A stretch of DNA of 53,169 bases from Prevotella sp. GTDB taxonomy: Bacteria > Bacteroidota > Bacteroidia > Bacteroidales > Bacteroidaceae. Location of the stretch: positions 1 through 53,169 of the forward strand of contig JAEEQB010000028.1 of the NCBI GenBank assembly GCA_016285075.1, given 5' to 3'. Position numbers and translations under genes: made by a program. This document shows positions 50,436-53,169 of this stretch, piece by piece. The notes under the pieces were generated by a model. It saw nothing but the letters and a program-made list of their open reading frames with translations, had not been told where the DNA came from and made no database searches. Every line of letters begins with the position of its first letter. Positions within the stretch are counted from its first letter, which is position 1.

Positions 50436-51776
50436 ATGAAGAAGTTTATAGAGACACTGAAGAACATTTGGAAGATTGAGGACCTGCGCCAGCGTCTCCT
50501 CATTACTATCCTCTTTGTGGCAATTTACCGTTTCGGCTCGTTTGTGGTACTTCCCGGTATCAACCCGGCCATGTTGGATAAACTGCAGTCGCAGACTGCC
50601 GGCGGTCTGATGTCGCTGCTTGATATGTTCTCTGGTGGTGCATTTTCCAATGCGTCTATCTTCGCACTTGGAATCATGCCTTACATCTCTGCTTCTATCG
50701 TAATGCAGCTGCTCGCTGTTGCTGTACCTTATTTCCAGAAGATGCAGCGTGAGGGCGAGAGTGGTCGCAAGAAGATTAATCAGTATACTCGCTACCTGAC
50801 AGTAGCCATCCTGCTGTTCCAGGCACCGAGTTACCTGATTAACCTGAAGATGCAGTCGGGTGCTGCACTGGCCTCTGGCATTAGCTGGCCGGTATTTATG
50901 ATTCCCGCTACCATCATCCTTGCTGCCGGCAGTATGTTCATCCTCTGGCTGGGTGAGCGCATTACGGATAAGGGTATTGGAAACGGTATCTCGATGATCA
51001 TTATGATCGGTATTATCGCCCGTCTTCCGCAGGCTTTCTTCCAGGAGGTCAGCTCGCGTTTCACCGCCATCACGGGTGGTGGACTGGTGATGTTCCTTGT
51101 CGAGATTATCATCCTTTATGCAGTTGTTTGCGCATCTATCGTTCTGGTACAGGGTGTCCGTAAGATTCCTGTACAGTATGCTAAGCGTGTCGTGGGTAAC
51201 AAAACCTACGGCGGTGCTCGCCAGTATATTCCCCTGAAACTGTTTGCTGCCAATGTGATGCCTATCATTTTTGCTCAGGCACTGATGTTCATCCCGCTGG
51301 CTGTCGTACAGTATTCTGCTCCGGAGAATGCAAGCTGGTTTGTACGTTCTATGCTTGACCATCACAGTTGGACTTACAACATTATCTTTGCTGTGTTGAT
51401 AATTGCATTCACGTACTTCTATACCGCTATCACGTTGAACCCCACTCAGATGGCAGAGGACATGAAGCGTAACAACGGTTTTATCCCTGGTGTGAAGCCT
51501 GGAAAGGATACCGCTGACTTCATTGATACAGTCATGTCGCGCATCACATTGCCCGGCTCTCTGTTCATCGCCTTTATTGCTATCATGCCAGCATTGGCCG
51601 GACTGCTGAATGTACAAGATGCATTCTCTCAGTTCTTTGGTGGTACTTCATTGCTGATTCTCGTCGGTGTGGTGCTTGATACACTTGCACAGATTGAGTC
51701 TCACCTTCTGATGCGCCACTATGATGGTCTGCTCAGTTCTGGCCGCATACACGGCCGTGGCATGCAAGCTTACTAA
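50436..51776 (+). CDS. secY: Preprotein translocase subunit SecY
   Basis: 446 residues with ten predicted membrane helices; central channel of the Sec translocon. The plug region (MSLLDMFSGGAFSNASIFALG), the PYISASIVMQLL helix and the cytoplasmic loops (GVRKIPVQYAKR, RNNGFIPGVKPGK) are conserved. It follows rplO by 6 bp as in most bacteria. No adk gene follows, which is usual for Bacteroidetes. Confidence 0.98.
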   Translation: MKKFIETLKNIWKIEDLRQRLLITILFVAIYRFGSFVVLPGINPAMLDKLQSQTAGGLMSLLDMFSGGAFSNASIFALGIMPYISASIVMQLLAVAVPYFQKMQREGESGRKKINQYTRYLTVAILLFQAPSYLINLKMQSGAALASGISWPVFMIPATIILAAGSMFILWLGERITDKGIGNGISMIIMIGIIARLPQAFFQEVSSRFTAITGGGLVMFLVEIIILYAVVCASIVLVQGVRKIPVQYAKRVVGNKTYGGARQYIPLKLFAANVMPIIFAQALMFIPLAVVQYSAPENASWFVRSMLDHHSWTYNIIFAVLIIAFTYFYTAITLNPTQMAEDMKRNNGFIPGVKPGKDTADFIDTVMSRITLPGSLFIAFIAIMPALAGLLNVQDAFSQFFGGTSLLILVGVVLDTLAQIESHLLMRHYDGLLSSGRIHGRGMQAY

Positions 51777-51785
51777 ACATCTTCT

Positions 51786-52568
51786 ATGAAGATATACCTG
51801 AAGACTGAAGATGAGATAGAGCTGATGCGCCAAGCCAACCAGCTGGTTGGAAAAACCCTTGGCGAATTGGCAAAGCATATCAAGCCTGGTGTAACGACCC
51901 TCCAATTGGACAAGGTAGCCGACGAGTTCATCCGCGACCATGGAGCCGTTCCGACCTTCAAAGGTTTCCCCAATCCTTATGGAGGGCCGTTTCCCGCCAG
52001 CATCTGTACTTCGGTAAATGATGTCGTCGTTCATGGAGTGCCCGATGAAAAGACGGTACTGAAAGAGGGTGACATCATCTCGATTGACTGCGGCACGCTG
52101 CTGAATGGATTCAATGGCGATTCCTGCTATACGTTCTGCGTGGGCGAGGTCAGCGAGGAAGTGAAAACGTTGCTGAAGGTCACAAAAGAGGCACTATACC
52201 TTGGTATACAGGCCGCTCAGGCCGGTCACCATGTAGGTGATATCAGTGCCGCTGTCCAGGATCACTGCGAGCGTCATAAATATGGTATCGTGCGTGAGCT
52301 TACAGGACATGGTATAGGGCGGGAGATGCATGAAGACCCGCCAGTGCCCAACTATGGCAGGCGCGGTAACGGAACGATGCTGAAAGCCTCTATGTGTATA
52401 GCCATTGAACCAATGATAACAATGGGAAAGCGTGACATCTGGCTTGATGAAGACCGTTGGACTGTACGTACACGTGACGGAAAGCCTGCGGCACATTTTG
52501 AGCATACTATCTGTATCCGCAAGGGTCAGGCAGAGATATTATCCTCATTTGATGAAATAGAACAGTAA
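51786..52568 (+). CDS. map: Methionine aminopeptidase type I
   Basis: 260 residues. It removes the initiator Met from new proteins. The pita-bread fold residues are visible: [21 protein letters not shown] (metal Asp), [18 protein letters not shown] (His and Glu), CIAIEPM (Glu) and the last metal Glu in AHFEHTI. It starts 9 bp after secY and ends 2 bp before infA. Confidence 0.97.
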   Translation: MKIYLKTEDEIELMRQANQLVGKTLGELAKHIKPGVTTLQLDKVADEFIRDHGAVPTFKGFPNPYGGPFPASICTSVNDVVVHGVPDEKTVLKEGDIISIDCGTLLNGFNGDSCYTFCVGEVSEEVKTLLKVTKEALYLGIQAAQAGHHVGDISAAVQDHCERHKYGIVRELTGHGIGREMHEDPPVPNYGRRGNGTMLKASMCIAIEPMITMGKRDIWLDEDRWTVRTRDGKPAAHFEHTICIRKGQAEILSSFDEIEQ

Positions 52569-52570
52569 GC

Positions 52571-52789
52571 ATGGCAAAACAAGGTGCTATTGAGCAGGAC
52601 GGAACAATTGTAGAGGCATTATCGAATGCCATGTTCCGCGTAGAACTGGAGAACGGTGTGCCCATCATTGCCCATATTTCCGGCAAGATGCGTATGCATT
52701 ATATCCGCATTCTCCCCGGTGATAAGGTGAAAGTAGAAATGAGTCCATACGACCTGACAAAAGGTCGCATCGTATTCAGATACAAATAA
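52571..52789 (+). CDS. infA: Translation initiation factor IF-1
   Basis: 72 residues with the OB-fold sequence [26 protein letters not shown]-type (here [18 protein letters not shown]) and [18 protein letters not shown]. It blocks the A site during initiation. Confidence 0.98.
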   Translation: MAKQGAIEQDGTIVEALSNAMFRVELENGVPIIAHISGKMRMHYIRILPGDKVKVEMSPYDLTKGRIVFRYK

Positions 52790-52812
52790 ACACAACAATA
52801 CAGATAACAGTT

Positions 52813-52929
52813 ATGAAGACAAGAGCATCATTGAAGAAGCGTACTCCTGATTGCAAGATCGTGCGTCGTAAGGGTCGCCTGTTCGTTATCAACAAAAAGA
52901 ACCCTAAGTACAAGATGCGTCAGGGTTAA
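52813..52929 (+). CDS. rpmJ: 50S ribosomal protein L36
   Basis: A 38-codon gene: [20 protein letters not shown], then [18 protein letters not shown]. Only one Cys is visible (Cys14) and the CxxC...CxxxxH zinc pattern of the classical form is missing, so it is the zinc-free type. Confidence 0.95.
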   Translation: MKTRASLKKRTPDCKIVRRKGRLFVINKKNPKYKMRQG

Positions 52930-52951
52930 AATGTTAAATAAGTGTAATTAA

Positions 52952-52983
52952 TTCGGAGGTTTGAGAAAATCTTCGTAACTTTG
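52952..52983 (+). promoter_or_regulatory. Promoter upstream of rpsM
   Basis: -7 TAACTTTG (52976-52983) with TTCG (52952-52955) 20 bp upstream. It indicates a second transcription start inside the ribosomal cluster, about 60 nt before rpsM. Confidence 0.6.
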
Positions 52984-53043
52984 CACGCTTTTTAGCAGAA
53001 TTTCGAAATTTAACAGTTATTTTTTTATCATTTTTATCAAACA

Positions 53044-53169
53044 ATGGCAATAAGAATTGTTGGAGTAGATTTGCCCCAGAATAAGCGTGGCGAAATCGCA
53101 TTGACTTATATCTATGGTATAGGTCGAAGTAGTTCAGCAAAGATATTGGATAAGGCAGGTGTCAGCCGT
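53044..53169 (+). CDS. rpsM: 30S ribosomal protein S13 (partial, cut by window end)
   Basis: The first 42 codons: [20 protein letters not shown], then [15 protein letters not shown]. This is the N-terminus of S13; the gene runs past the window edge. Confidence 0.95.
   Translation, partial: MAIRIVGVDLPQNKRGEIALTYIYGIGRSSSAKILDKAGVSR

Noticed and set aside
50373..51617. Long antisense open frame (414 codons) over secY
   Set aside because: It is the reverse of secY, His/Asp/Gln-rich with no family features; a codon-bias artefact.

Overview
The window is chromosomal DNA from a Bacteroidota species, most likely a Prevotella-like member of the Prevotellaceae. The evidence is several promoters of the TAnnTTTG (-7) type, a SusC/SusD pair, a BspA-type leucine-rich-repeat remnant, zinc-independent S14, and gene orders typical of Bacteroidales: secY-map-infA-rpmJ-rpsM without adk, and parA-parB-DUF5683-lytic transglycosylase-relA/spoT. 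No rRNA, tRNA, CRISPR array or intact transposon was seen.

Layout. 1-3.5 kb is an AT-rich accessory patch: a 5'-truncated, frameshifted BspA-like gene, two exported proteins of unknown function, and a decayed tyrosine-recombinase N-terminus on the minus strand. 3.5-7.1 kb holds dnaG (primase, probably leaderless) and a cardiolipin synthase, joined by a run of heptanucleotide repeats. 7.2-22.7 kb (minus) is one six-gene operon of membrane sensor histidine kinases. 23-28.3 kb (minus) is a SusC/SusD outer-membrane uptake pair. 28.7-30.9 kb (plus) is a BlaI/MecI repressor with an M56/BlaR1-like sensor protease fused to a TonB-type C-terminus, with a recognisable BlaI operator. 31-38.8 kb (minus) is the parA-parB-DUF5683-mltD-like-relA/spoT operon with a pectin methylesterase at its end that carries a 13-base homopolymer. 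38.9-40.4 kb (minus) is a RecD-like helicase. 40.4-41.4 kb is a structured intergenic region with a 22-bp-period palindrome array. 41.4 kb to the end is the S10/spc ribosomal protein cluster, rplC through rpsM (cut by the window edge), including secY, map and infA.

The most unusual system is the kinase operon. Its six genes strictly alternate in transcription order: Tyr-type, His-type, Tyr-type, His-type, Tyr-type, His-type. In three kinases the phospho-accepting His of the H-box is replaced by Tyr (codons at 21251-21253, 16316-16318 and 10657-10659), while the ATP-binding domain is largely kept. The other three are canonical (His codons at 19181-19183, 13487-13489 and 7861-7863). The last four proteins have a periplasmic amino-acid-binding-like (SBP_bac_3) sensor; the first pair has only membrane anchors. 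No receiver domain or response regulator is encoded in the window. The simplest reading is three duplicated pairs of a DivL-like Tyr pseudokinase and a partner kinase that sense extracytoplasmic solutes and converge on one regulator elsewhere. Pairing and function are inference; the residue alternation is directly visible.
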